A stretch of DNA of 55,897 bases, taken from the NCBI GenBank assembly GCA_013816485.1, contig JACDEI010000033.1:1-55897 (forward strand), written 5' to 3'. A model generated the notes under the pieces. The model was not told where the DNA came from. It saw only the letters and a program-made list of their open reading frames with translations, and made no database searches. Numbering within the stretch: position 1 is the first letter of the stretch; the number at the start of each line of letters is the position of its first letter. Below are positions 18,191 to 26,978 of the stretch, one piece after another. Made by a program: the position numbers and the translations under genes. Source of the DNA: Planctomycetota bacterium (GTDB lineage: Bacteria; Planctomycetota; UBA11346).

Positions 18191-19132
18191 TCAGCGCGGG
18201 CCGTCCACCGGCGTCAGCACGATGCCCGACAGCTTCATGAAAGCTGAACTTTTCTTCTCGTGCGGCGACAACGAGATCGTCACCGGGCCGGAGGTGGCGA
18301 TGGTCAACTCCCGCGCGAGCGTGTGCGGTTTGTAGATGTTCCACGAGCCGGTGTCCTGCACGGTGTCGTTGAGGGAAGTACCACCTGCCGCCAGTGTGAG
18401 GATCGCACCAGCACCGCTGCGGTTGCAGGCATAGGTCATTACCACGCGAAAGCGCCCCGGTTTGGTGATGTGCGAGTTCCATTCCAGACCACCGTCCTTG
18501 TTGTTCCAACTACCGATGTGTGGGTTGTCGCCGCCCTTGTCTTGCAGGCGCGCGCCCTCGCTGGTGATGATCGCGCTCGTGGCCGTCAGCGTCAGCACGC
18601 CATTCGCCTGCTGCCGCACCACACCGGTGTTGGTTGCCGCTTCAGAACGTGATGCCGTTGACGGGGTGGTGGTGGCCGTGGCGGGGCGGGCGGACGGTGA
18701 CGACGTGCTGGGGATCGGGGTCACCGCTGCCGGTGGCGGTGGTATGACCCTGGGCGTAGGCCCCGTCGGTGCTGCGGGAGCGGTGAAAGCGCTTGCCGAT
18801 CCACCGGTATTCCCCGGCTGTTTATCACCGAGCAGAAACATCACCAACAACGCCGGCACCAGCGTCAGGCCCAGGATCACCAGCGAGACCATCCGCGTGC
18901 GCCGTTGGGCGACCGCCACTGCGGTCAGACCGGAGCCGCTCTCGGCGGTGTTCCACAACGCTTCGGGAGCGATGAGCACCTCGCGTACGGTGCCGAGCAT
19001 GGTGCCCATGCCAGTGCGGACCTGTTGCTGCGGGGTGACGCGCCCGGCGGAGAACTCCTCGTTCAATTCCTCGACGGAGAACGGCCCCTGTTCGCCGCGT
19101 GGGGAAATGACATAGAAACGACGGACATCCAT
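18191..19132 (-). CDS. GYF_2-domain membrane protein with extracytoplasmic carbohydrate-binding-like domain
   Basis: 313 residues from ATG 19132. A TTG 12 codons earlier is possible, but neither has a ribosome site. Parts: a GYF_2 (DUF4339) domain at the N-terminus (RRFYVISPRGEQGPFSVEEL), one transmembrane helix at about 82-102 (MVSLVILGLTLVPALLVMFLLG), a long Pro/Thr/Ser/Ala linker (about 110-175), and a C-terminal beta-sandwich of the type found beside fucosidases and CBM6-like domains (HITKPGRFRVVMTYAC, then TIATSGPVTISL). The GYF part would face the cytoplasm and the sandwich the periplasm. The gene is convergent with one propeller paralogue and follows the other on the same strand, which suggests a shared role. 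Confidence 0.75.
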   Translation of the reverse strand: MDVRRFYVISPRGEQGPFSVEELNEEFSAGRVTPQQQVRTGMGTMLGTVREVLIAPEALWNTAESGSGLTAVAVAQRRTRMVSLVILGLTLVPALLVMFLLGDKQPGNTGGSASAFTAPAAPTGPTPRVIPPPPAAVTPIPSTSSPSARPATATTTPSTASRSEAATNTGVVRQQANGVLTLTATSAIITSEGARLQDKGGDNPHIGSWNNKDGGLEWNSHITKPGRFRVVMTYACNRSGAGAILTLAAGGTSLNDTVQDTGSWNIYKPHTLARELTIATSGPVTISLSPHEKKSSAFMKLSGIVLTPVDGPR

Positions 19133-19255
19133 CGGTGACTTGGTACCCCGTTCGGTCGGAACGGGCAAGGGCGACCCGGCACGACGTTCTCTCGGAGGAT
19201 CAAAGGGCTCGCCAGTCTCCGATTTGGCAGTCCTAATGAACCGGCACCCTGGTCT

Positions 19256-22204
19256 TCATTGCCCTAGGCAGAGCAGTCGTCCATCCATGGTGGTCACGTA
19301 GAGCCGTCCATCCGCTGCGGCCAAACCATCCCACACCGGCTGCGTCATGGGCATCTCATGCAGCAGTGCGCCATCCACGATGGCATAACTCTTGAGCTTG
19401 CCCTCGGCACACAGGAACAGGTGGTCGCCGGCCAAAACCATGCCCTCGACCCATCCCGGGTAGGGCGCAGACCAGGTGGAGTTCTCCGCCGTGCGGTTGG
19501 CGGGGAAGTACAGACCGATGCGGCTCTCGGTGTCGTTCTTCTGTTCTGCCCACTGCACGTTGAACGCTTCACCGGGTTTGAAATCGCGGCGAAAAAGTTT
19601 GGGTTCTTGGCGGATCGGTGCGCCACCGGTCGGCTCCCATTTGAACTTGGATGGATCAGCTCCTTTGTTGATGCCGAAAACCATCTGACCACTGCCGACT
19701 TGGAGCGGCCGACGCACACGCGGGCGGTTCATCGGATAACCATACGACCACGTGCCACGCGTCAGGTAGGCACCGTCACGTCCCAGCCGGTAGAAGGAGT
19801 TCTGAAAAAGGTACTCGTTCTTTCCGCTGGTTGGATCGAAGACCCAGCGAGAAAGCGCGATGCGCTCACCATCCTTCACCAGCAGGTCGCTATAGTCTTG
19901 GTCCAGTCCCATGCGCCCGCGCCAGGCGTTGTCGTTGTAGCCCATGTCGGTGACCACCTGCTTCCACTTCAGCACGCCGCTGCGGATGTCGACGGCGAAG
20001 ACCCGCATCCCGCCATCAGTCAGCGGATGTAGGCCGGCGCTGGCGTAGGCGATGCCATCCGACACCAACACGCTGCCTGCGGTCGGCCACGGAGATTCCA
20101 CCTGACCACAGTGGACGATGCGTTGTTCCGTTGGCGCCAAGCGCAACTGCCACGCCAACGTGCCATCGGCAGCCTTCAAGCAGTACAACCAACCGGAGCG
20201 ACTGCCGAACAGGATGAGGCCATCGACGATGGTGGGGGCGCTGTCGATGCGACCATTGGCGGTGAATTCCCAGGCCGGCTTGCCATCCGCTGCGGTGTAG
20301 GCAAGTACCCGATGGGTGTGGGGCTGGGCCACCACCACCAGTCCGTCGGCGATGACGGGCGGGGTCAATGGACCGGTGGCGAAGGGATATTCCTTCCACT
20401 CCTCCAGCGCGGGCCCGGTGAAATCCGGCTGCACTGGTTTGGCTTCCCACACCTGGCGCACCTGTGCCGAAACGGTGGTGGCGGTACTGCCGCTGCGGTA
20501 TTCATCTCCACGGTACATCGGCCAGCTGCCTGCCTTGGCGGTTGATGCCTGCATGCGGTTGCCGAAAGCGGGGCCCGTGATCAGCGGATGGGTGTCCTGC
20601 GGAGGACGCGGATAGGGCGTCGCCAGTGCCGCGACTCCGTTGAGCATCGAGAAACAACTGCAGCTGTTGGTAAAGACGTAGAGCAGGCCATTGGCTGGAA
20701 TGATGCCTTCGCTGTCGCGACCGCAGGAACCGCGGGTAATGGGATTGTTGCGATGTTCGAAGGTCTTCCAGTCGGTGAAGCCCAGTTCGCCGTAGATGAA
20801 GAAACGTTCGGTCGCCACCGGTGGATGACAGTACAGCGGGAAACGCCGCTGATGCACCGTCGGCACGATCAGCGGGTTGCTGGTGAGGTCGTTGAAAATC
20901 GCCAGCGTGGTCGGTTGATTCTTGGTCTCCCCCTGGTGCATCACCACCTTGCCATCGACGAAAAACGCGCGCGGCGTCTCATCGTGGCGCATTGCTGGCA
21001 TGTAAGCATGGTCCTTGAGGTTCTTGCCGTCTGCCGCCGAGAGAAAATGGACCGCCGTGACCACGCCGCTTTCCTGATCCATGCCCTTGGGGATGGCATA
21101 TCGCCCGGCCTCGAACGCGATGGCGCTGCCACCGACAGAGGAGCGGTAGCAGGTTTTGACCCACGGCAGATCCGCCCGCTGCCAGCGCGGTTTTCCTGAG
21201 ACGAGATCGAGCGCCATCACCGTGCTGGGAGCCGCAGCGGACCTGGGATCACCGCTGATGACGATCACCTGATCCGGCTTGCTGCCGATCGAGATGGCAC
21301 GCGGTGCAACCAGATCCAATCGCCACAGCAGCTTCCCATCGTCAGCCTGGAGGGCGATGAGCGCGTCATCGGTACACGACACCAGGACGTTGTTGGAACT
21401 ATGCCGTGCATGCAGAAGGGTCGTTGGCGAGCCGGCGTCGGGATACTCGCGCTTGGACTTCCCGGTGGCGCCATCGAGGTACTGCAACACGCCCTTGATG
21501 ACCACGAACACGCCGTCCGGCGTCGCGGCCGGCCGGATCTTGGCGTCGACCTTGACGCTCCACAGCGGCAGACCGTTGAAGGAATCGCGCACCCGCAGCA
21601 GGCCGCTGTCCGAGGTATAATTGCGACCGCCGGAAGTGAGCATCTCCTTGCCCTGTTTGCCCTGGAAGGACAGCCATTGGATGCGTCCGGGCACGTCGAC
21701 CAGCGTGTCCTTCGACACCGGATTGCGGTCCGCGCCATGGCGCCACTGCGGCCAATCATCCATGCCGGCAGGACGTGGTTTGACCGTGCGTGTCCATTTC
21801 CCTCCAGCTTCGCGCACACACACCACGCCCCCAGGTGCGAGCACGCGCAACATCTCTTCACGCGAAACCTGTCCGGGTTTGTCGACCACCAGCAGGTTCA
21901 CCACGTTATCGCCATATGGCAGCGTTGCGCTGTTCCACTCTTCGACCGCCACTTGCCCGTAGAGGCGTTTGGCGATGAGCGCGTTGCGGGCCTTGGCGAC
22001 CGCCAGCGGATCCGCTTCGAGGCCGTGGACGATGCAGCGTGATTCGCTGGCGATCTCCAGCACCAGCGCGCCGTCACCGCTGCCCAGGTGGACACACAAC
22101 CCACCACGTACCCCGGCTACCTCCAGCACCTCACTGGCGGACCACACCGTGGCCATGCAGGACCACCACAACAGGGCACCCATGGCAATATGACGGACGT
22201 TCAT
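19256..22204 (-). CDS. Exported methyltransferase-like + PQQ-type beta-propeller protein (paralogue)
   Basis: 982 residues with signal peptide (MNVRHIAMGALLWWSCMATVWSA). The methyltransferase-like domain (about 32-140) keeps an intact motif I, HLGSGDG, an acidic residue after the next strand (GLEADP) and a motif IV-like NLLVVD. From about 150 a PQQ-type propeller follows, beginning WPQWRHGADRNPVSKD, nearly the same joint as in the paralogue (WTHWRHGADGNMVSKD). Shared cysteines are CHPP, GSCG and SCSC. A SAM-binding fold behind a signal peptide is odd, since SAM is cytoplasmic. Either the domain binds something else or the signal peptide is a membrane anchor with cytoplasmic topology. Same strand as the GYF_2 gene, 123 bases upstream of it. 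Confidence 0.8.
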   Translation of the reverse strand: MNVRHIAMGALLWWSCMATVWSASEVLEVAGVRGGLCVHLGSGDGALVLEIASESRCIVHGLEADPLAVAKARNALIAKRLYGQVAVEEWNSATLPYGDNVVNLLVVDKPGQVSREEMLRVLAPGGVVCVREAGGKWTRTVKPRPAGMDDWPQWRHGADRNPVSKDTLVDVPGRIQWLSFQGKQGKEMLTSGGRNYTSDSGLLRVRDSFNGLPLWSVKVDAKIRPAATPDGVFVVIKGVLQYLDGATGKSKREYPDAGSPTTLLHARHSSNNVLVSCTDDALIALQADDGKLLWRLDLVAPRAISIGSKPDQVIVISGDPRSAAAPSTVMALDLVSGKPRWQRADLPWVKTCYRSSVGGSAIAFEAGRYAIPKGMDQESGVVTAVHFLSAADGKNLKDHAYMPAMRHDETPRAFFVDGKVVMHQGETKNQPTTLAIFNDLTSNPLIVPTVHQRRFPLYCHPPVATERFFIYGELGFTDWKTFEHRNNPITRGSCGRDSEGIIPANGLLYVFTNSCSCFSMLNGVAALATPYPRPPQDTHPLITGPAFGNRMQASTAKAGSWPMYRGDEYRSGSTATTVSAQVRQVWEAKPVQPDFTGPALEEWKEYPFATGPLTPPVIADGLVVVAQPHTHRVLAYTAADGKPAWEFTANGRIDSAPTIVDGLILFGSRSGWLYCLKAADGTLAWQLRLAPTEQRIVHCGQVESPWPTAGSVLVSDGIAYASAGLHPLTDGGMRVFAVDIRSGVLKWKQVVTDMGYNDNAWRGRMGLDQDYSDLLVKDGERIALSRWVFDPTSGKNEYLFQNSFYRLGRDGAYLTRGTWSYGYPMNRPRVRRPLQVGSGQMVFGINKGADPSKFKWEPTGGAPIRQEPKLFRRDFKPGEAFNVQWAEQKNDTESRIGLYFPANRTAENSTWSAPYPGWVEGMVLAGDHLFLCAEGKLKSYAIVDGALLHEMPMTQPVWDGLAAADGRLYVTTMDGRLLCLGQ

Positions 22205-22330
22205 GTGTGCACCTGCACGGTGAGACTACTCCACGGTCTCGTATCGGTCTTGCGCCAGATGGGGCAACCTTGCGCGGATTATTGCCAAGAGGTTCCCAGC
22301 AGCGGATGCCGTGATCGTCTCAGCAGTCGC

Positions 22331-24799
22331 CTAGAACCGTTCTTCCAGTTCCGAGTAGTCGATGATATTCACCGTGACCAGCAGACTGAGCTGATGGCGG
22401 TCGCTGTACCGACCTCGTTGTCCGAATAACCGCCCCAGGAATGGCAGGTGACCGAGGAACGGGATCTTGGCCGACATGCTCTGTTCGATGTAACGCCCCC
22501 ATCCGCCCACCAGCATGGTGCCACCATCGGGGATCATCACATAAGTCCGGAGCTCGGTGTACTGGACATTCGGTAGCTCGACATCGAAGTTCTGAACGGC
22601 GTTCTGCACGATCGGCTGGCCCTGGCCGTTTCCGGCAAGGGGATCGAAGCCGACGGGATACGAGCGGATCGCCTGTACCGTTTCGGAATTGAACCCTTGG
22701 AGTACGGCCAAGGTGGAGCCGAACTCCATGGTCACATATTTGCGATCCGAACTGACGAATGGTTTGACCTCGAGCAACGCACCCAGGCGCAACACCGACA
22801 CACTGGGCGTCAGCGTGGCGCCAAAGCCATCTCCCGCCCCAGCGGCCACATCATAACCGCCTAGGTACGAGATGAACCGACCGATGAAACAGTGCGCGCG
22901 TACCCCGTTGAAGGTGACGATCTCACTGCCTTCCACCTCATTGACCCATCGGCGGCGTTCCACCGCAGTGAATACCGCCGACAGTTGGACGGCATCGAGC
23001 AAGACGCCGCTGAAATTCAAGCCGCTGCCGACCGTCGACGGGTTCGGTGCCAGAGCGGCAGCCGGCAACGTATTGATCAGCTCCCCCTCGTGGTCGAACT
23101 GTGAGGTCACACGACGGAAGCCCGAGGTTCCAGGACCCGGCAACGTCAGCAGGCTCCCAGTGGTGCTCCACTTCACGCCAATCTCCTCCAGGTACGAGTC
23201 GGCGATGGTCACCCAGCGTGCATTGATTCCCACCAGCAAGCGAGAACGCTGGAGGTAGGCGCGGATGAACTCACGGATCAGGACGTGTGCCGACGCCGGC
23301 GCTGTCACCAGCAGGGTATCGCGACGGATGATGATGTTGCAGTCCGGTCTGGTCCAGGTCTGCGGCGCGACCGCTTGAGTGATCTCATCCACCAAGTCTT
23401 CGGGTGCGATGGCCGAGGCCGCCTCATCATCGCCCGTAGGACCCAGCAGCGTACCAGGAGTCGCTGCTCCTGGGTCATTCGCTACTATGCCGAGTCGCCA
23501 GCGGGGAACCTGGTCACGTGGCTGGAACAAGATGTCGCTGATGTCGTACAACGCAGTGACTGGGGCATCGTCCACCTGGGTTCCGACGTAGAGTCCACCG
23601 TTACCCTGACTCCACGTGGTGCCGATCAGACGACAGATCCACGATAGCGCATGTTCAACGGTGATGTCCGTTGCGTCCAACGACACCAAGCCGCCGGCGT
23701 TGATCACCTGCGGATCGATGATCAGGTTGATCCCGGATTGCGACGCTAGGTGCATCAGCACCTGGACCGCATCCTGTTCCTGTATCCGCAGGCTGGTGCG
23801 TCCCAACAAGCGTTCACGCAACACCTCATCCGCGGCGGCAAGCTGTTGCGGCTGGTCCAGGAGCGATGCGCTTGGTGGATGCCGATCCCGCCAATCCGTC
23901 GGGAACAGTGGGCCGCTGCCGAAGGAATGGGGAATCAGCGAGCGGGCGAGCCGTTCCTGGACCTCCTGGTGGATCTCCTGCCGCCGTTCGTCCAGGTCGA
24001 GTTCCCGTTGCTCATGGCTGGCATCCAACAGGCGTCGAAACAGCGCACGCACGTCTGATGAATCCGGATGATCCTGCACAAGGATGCGGCATTCCACCAA
24101 CGCCAGTTTGAGGAATCCCCGCTGTTCGAGGGCCTTGATGCGCTGGATGCGTTCCTGCAAGCGCAGGCGTTCCTGTGCCACCTGCATGGAAGTCGCCGCT
24201 TCGGCGACGATACGGGACTGATCACGATTGGTGCTGTGATTCTCCATCATCTGGCGGTGTATCTGCTCGCTACGAGTTGCGATCTGCTGGCGCAACTCGA
24301 TGAGCGAGGGATCGAGGCCGCCTTGCCCCAGGGCAGCGTGCGCCCGTTCAAACAACGCCACCGCCTGCTGCCGATTTCCACGCCGCAGCTCTTCCTCGCC
24401 ACGCGCCAGCAGACGTCGTCCATCCGCCATCAGCAAGTCGTTGGTTAATCGGCCGTCAGCCCGCTCATCCGTGGGCTGAGTCGGGGATTCCATCCGCGCG
24501 GACAACTCTGCGAGCAGGTGTTGTGCTTGCACATGTCCTGGATCGCGCTGAAGCAGCACGAGCAGGCGTTCACGGGCAAGCTCCCATCGGCTATGGGCGA
24601 TATCCGTGCGCGCCAACTCCAGCACCACGGATGGTGGCAGTTGCGCTGGAGAAGCCGTCGGCGGTTCCACGGCCGGGCTGCTATTCAACCCGGAAAGGAA
24701 GGTGCCCAGGGCGATCACCAGCCATCGCCGGAAAATGCCCGCGCGCTGAACATGCCCAGGGCGCACATGTTCAGAATTCTGCACCCGATTGTCATTCAT
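22331..24799 (-). CDS. Secretin (type II/III secretion GspD-like) with TPR-like N-terminus
   Basis: 822 residues from ATG 24799, preceded by GGAGG at eight bases. An upstream GTG lacks this. A signal/anchor segment (WLVIALGTFLSGL) is followed by a helical TPR-like region (about 55-290), an N0/STN-like domain near 350-385 (LRIQEQDAVQVLMHLASQSG) and a C-terminal secretin domain (about 600-822) with the signature PDGGTMLVGGWGR and IPFLGHLPFLGRLFG, ending in LLVTVNII. Secretins form outer-membrane pores for protein or pilus export. No other secretion gene (ATPase, platform, pseudopilin) is nearby, so it is either an orphan or works with components coded elsewhere. Confidence 0.88.
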   Translation of the reverse strand: MNDNRVQNSEHVRPGHVQRAGIFRRWLVIALGTFLSGLNSSPAVEPPTASPAQLPPSVVLELARTDIAHSRWELARERLLVLLQRDPGHVQAQHLLAELSARMESPTQPTDERADGRLTNDLLMADGRRLLARGEEELRRGNRQQAVALFERAHAALGQGGLDPSLIELRQQIATRSEQIHRQMMENHSTNRDQSRIVAEAATSMQVAQERLRLQERIQRIKALEQRGFLKLALVECRILVQDHPDSSDVRALFRRLLDASHEQRELDLDERRQEIHQEVQERLARSLIPHSFGSGPLFPTDWRDRHPPSASLLDQPQQLAAADEVLRERLLGRTSLRIQEQDAVQVLMHLASQSGINLIIDPQVINAGGLVSLDATDITVEHALSWICRLIGTTWSQGNGGLYVGTQVDDAPVTALYDISDILFQPRDQVPRWRLGIVANDPGAATPGTLLGPTGDDEAASAIAPEDLVDEITQAVAPQTWTRPDCNIIIRRDTLLVTAPASAHVLIREFIRAYLQRSRLLVGINARWVTIADSYLEEIGVKWSTTGSLLTLPGPGTSGFRRVTSQFDHEGELINTLPAAALAPNPSTVGSGLNFSGVLLDAVQLSAVFTAVERRRWVNEVEGSEIVTFNGVRAHCFIGRFISYLGGYDVAAGAGDGFGATLTPSVSVLRLGALLEVKPFVSSDRKYVTMEFGSTLAVLQGFNSETVQAIRSYPVGFDPLAGNGQGQPIVQNAVQNFDVELPNVQYTELRTYVMIPDGGTMLVGGWGRYIEQSMSAKIPFLGHLPFLGRLFGQRGRYSDRHQLSLLVTVNIIDYSELEERF

Positions 24800-24975
24800 C
24801 ACGCACACCTCCAGCCGGAGAAGACCATTGCGTTCAAGCGCAACGGACGGGCGCGGAGGATGACTCGTAAAAAGCCACAGATGCTTGTGTGATTTCCCGG
24901 GGGTCGGTGGGTTAATTCTACAAGTGCAACGACCACGAACGAACTTCGTCCATTATCAGATCGTATCGGACGAAA

Positions 24976-25242
24976 TTGTCTGCGGTCGCGCGACTCTCCT
25001 CAGGGAATCTTGTCTCAGATGGTCTGACGCCGCGGGAAAAACGGTTCCGCTACGATTTCGGGACGCGGGTGCCGCTGATCATCCGGGTTCCCGAGCGCTT
25101 CACCCATCTTGCACCACTGTCGACTGACACGGTATGCGACGAACAGATCAGCTTGATCGACATGGGCACCACGGTGTTGTCATGCTGCCGTGGTTGTTGG
25201 GGCGCAAGCCGTCCGCGCAGTAGGTGCCTTCAGGTGCGGTGA
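24976..25242 (+). pseudogene. Sulfatase C-terminal remnant
   Basis: The plus-strand frame carries a stretch typical of the later part of formylglycine-type sulfatases: REKRFRYDFGTRVPLIIRVP, then DEQISLIDMGTTVLS, matching the family pattern 'GxRVPLIxRxP ... VSLVDLxPTxL'. The recognisable part is about 25027-25200. The CxPxR active site and both ends are missing, and the frame becomes meaningless after the LS. The remainder of the 24800-25253 gap holds no other gene that I can see, apart from the upstream region of the secretin. Confidence 0.6.
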
Positions 25243-25253
25243 ACGTCAGCCCG

Positions 25254-26021
25254 TCATCGCTCAGCCTTCACGCCGCACACCGGGCACTGCGGATCGCGCG
25301 CGATGGTCATGGTGCGGGTGACCATGGTACGCAGATCGATCATCATCAGACGTCCAGCAAGCGGTTGGCCGATGCCTGCGATGAGTTTGATCGCCTCCAT
25401 CGCGCCCATCGCCCCGATCATGCCGGCGACCGCGCCGAAGACCGGGAACTCGCGCTTCCACGTCGGTGGTTCCTCCGGCGTCAGGCAGGCGAGGCAGGCG
25501 CTGCGACCGGGCAACACACAGGTAAGTTCACCCTGCAGATCGTACATCGCACAATTCACCAGCGGTTTCCCCTGTTGTACCGCCGCACGGTTCATTGCCA
25601 GGCGTTCGCTGAATCGTGGCGCACATGCCACCACCACGTCACATTGGGCAACCAGGCCGGAGGCATTGGCATCGCTGACCTGGTCATTCACCGCGACGAT
25701 GTCCAGACGTGGATTGAGCTCGCGCAGGCGTTTCTCGGCCGAGGCGATGCGCGAGGTGCCGATCGCGGCGTGGGTCATCAGTAGTTGCCGGTTGAGGTCG
25801 CTGGGCCGCACGTCGCCACCATGCGCCAACACCAAGCGGCCGATGCCGGCGGCGGCGAGGTAGTAGGCCGCGGTACCGCCCACGCCGCCGACACGTGACA
25901 CCAGCACGCTGGCGTTTTTCAACCGGCGTTGTCCGGCTTCGCCGAAGTCCTCCACCCACATCTGCCATTCGTAGGTGGCGCGTTCCTCGTCGGTCAGATC
26001 GGGCGGTTCTTCGGCGGACAT
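25254..26021 (-). CDS. moeB: MoeB/ThiF-family adenylyltransferase
   Basis: 255 residues from ATG 26021, one base after the MoaD stop (TGAgATG). It has the nucleotide-binding GGVGG loop (SRVGGVGGTAA), the DLNRQ motif (RPSDLNRQLLM) that contacts ATP and the partner tail, and two CxxC zinc pairs (CLAC and CPVC). The family adenylates the C-terminal glycine of a ubiquitin-like sulfur carrier. With MoaD directly upstream, the pair should serve molybdopterin synthase. A ThiS or other sulfur-carrier partner cannot be ruled out by sequence alone. It is the last gene of a ten-gene run of overlapping or closely spaced minus-strand genes. Confidence 0.88.
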   Translation of the reverse strand: MSAEEPPDLTDEERATYEWQMWVEDFGEAGQRRLKNASVLVSRVGGVGGTAAYYLAAAGIGRLVLAHGGDVRPSDLNRQLLMTHAAIGTSRIASAEKRLRELNPRLDIVAVNDQVSDANASGLVAQCDVVVACAPRFSERLAMNRAAVQQGKPLVNCAMYDLQGELTCVLPGRSACLACLTPEEPPTWKREFPVFGAVAGMIGAMGAMEAIKLIAGIGQPLAGRLMMIDLRTMVTRTMTIARDPQCPVCGVKAER

Positions 26022-26022
26022 C

Positions 26023-26301
26023 TCAGCCACCGGCGATTGGGAGGAGCAGCGCAACCACGTCGCCATCGCATAGTGCACGTGGCACGTGGCACGGCGCCAA
26101 CTCCCCATTGACGCTCACCATGGTCGACGGGCGCGGCTGGTCATTGCTGCCGAGCAACAGGCTGCGTAAACGGCCACCGTGTTGCGTAGCCAACTGGCGT
26201 ACGAGGTCGACGGGGGCGGCACCGGGTTCGATCTCGATGGTTTCACCATCGCATCCAGCGGCGGATCTGGCCTGATTCCAATATTCGATGGTGAGGCGCA
26301 C
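26023..26301 (-). CDS. moaD: MoaD/ThiS-type sulfur carrier
   Basis: 92 residues from GTG 26301, with AGGA just upstream and 11 bases after the ABC ATPase stop. The beta-grasp pattern (VRLTIEYWNQARSAAG at the start, STMVSVNGELA in the middle) ends in LLPIAGG, the Gly-Gly tail that MoeB adenylates. It would carry sulfur for molybdopterin. No moaE, moaA or moaC is in the window. The link to a molybdate/tungstate importer suggests cofactor supply on the same transcript. Confidence 0.85.
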   Translation of the reverse strand: MRLTIEYWNQARSAAGCDGETIEIEPGAAPVDLVRQLATQHGGRLRSLLLGSNDQPRPSTMVSVNGELAPCHVPRALCDGDVVALLLPIAGG

Positions 26302-26312
26302 GGAGGTCCTCG

Positions 26313-26978
26313 TCAGATGGCGGTGGACGGGGCTGGATGAGTGTGCTCCACGATCCGTCCCTGGTCGAGGACGAAGCGGCAATCCCCGAGCGCCTGCGCC
26401 TCGCTGCGGCTGTGGGTGACGTGGAGCACGGTGGCCTGCGTCGCCTGCCGCACGGTGCGCATCAGCGCATACATGTCTTCACGCGTCTGGTCATCGAGTG
26501 CGCTGAACGGTTCGTCGAGCAGCAGCACGCGGGGTTTGGCCGCGAGTGCGCGTCCCAGCGCTACGCGTTGTTTTTCTCCGCCGCTCAGCGCCGCTGGCAT
26601 ACGTTCCAACAACCGGCTGATGCCAAGCAGGTTGGCGAGTTCCTGCACCCGTGCCTGTTCCTCACTGGCTGGAACGTGGCGGATATGCAGGGCGAAGCCG
26701 ATATTTTCCGCCACCGTCATGGTCGTGAACAGCGCAAGATCTTGTGGCACGTAACCGATGCCGCGTTCGCGCGCAGGCAGAGATTCCACCGCCCGTCCAT
26801 CGAGTTGGATGTTTCCCTGGGTGACGCGGCGCAGGCCGCAGATCGCTTCCAGCAGGGTGGTTTTTCCGAGACCGGTGGCGCCCATCAGAATGGCGTAGCT
26901 GCCCTGCGGTACGTGCAGGGTGATGTCACGCAGGCTGAACGTGCCGGCTTCGACCGTGAGGTTGGAGACGCGCAGCAT
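26313..26978 (-). CDS. modC: Molybdate/tungstate ABC importer, ATP-binding protein
   Basis: 221 residues: Walker A GATGLGKTT, Q-loop YVPQD, signature LSGGEKQR, Walker B RVLLLDEPFSALDD and H-loop HVTHS. It lacks the C-terminal MOP regulatory domain of long ModC proteins, like the tungstate (TupC/WtpC-like) forms. The start overlaps the permease stop as TAATG. Anion specificity cannot be decided from the ATPase. Confidence 0.87.
   Translation of the reverse strand: MLRVSNLTVEAGTFSLRDITLHVPQGSYAILMGATGLGKTTLLEAICGLRRVTQGNIQLDGRAVESLPARERGIGYVPQDLALFTTMTVAENIGFALHIRHVPASEEQARVQELANLLGISRLLERMPAALSGGEKQRVALGRALAAKPRVLLLDEPFSALDDQTREDMYALMRTVRQATQATVLHVTHSRSEAQALGDCRFVLDQGRIVEHTHPAPSTAI

Noticed and set aside
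25130..25250. Hairpin ccacgg/ccgtgg near 25160-25200 as terminator of the Mo operon
   Set aside because: The stem is six bases with a 13-base loop and no T-tract in the direction of transcription, and it lies within the sulfatase remnant.
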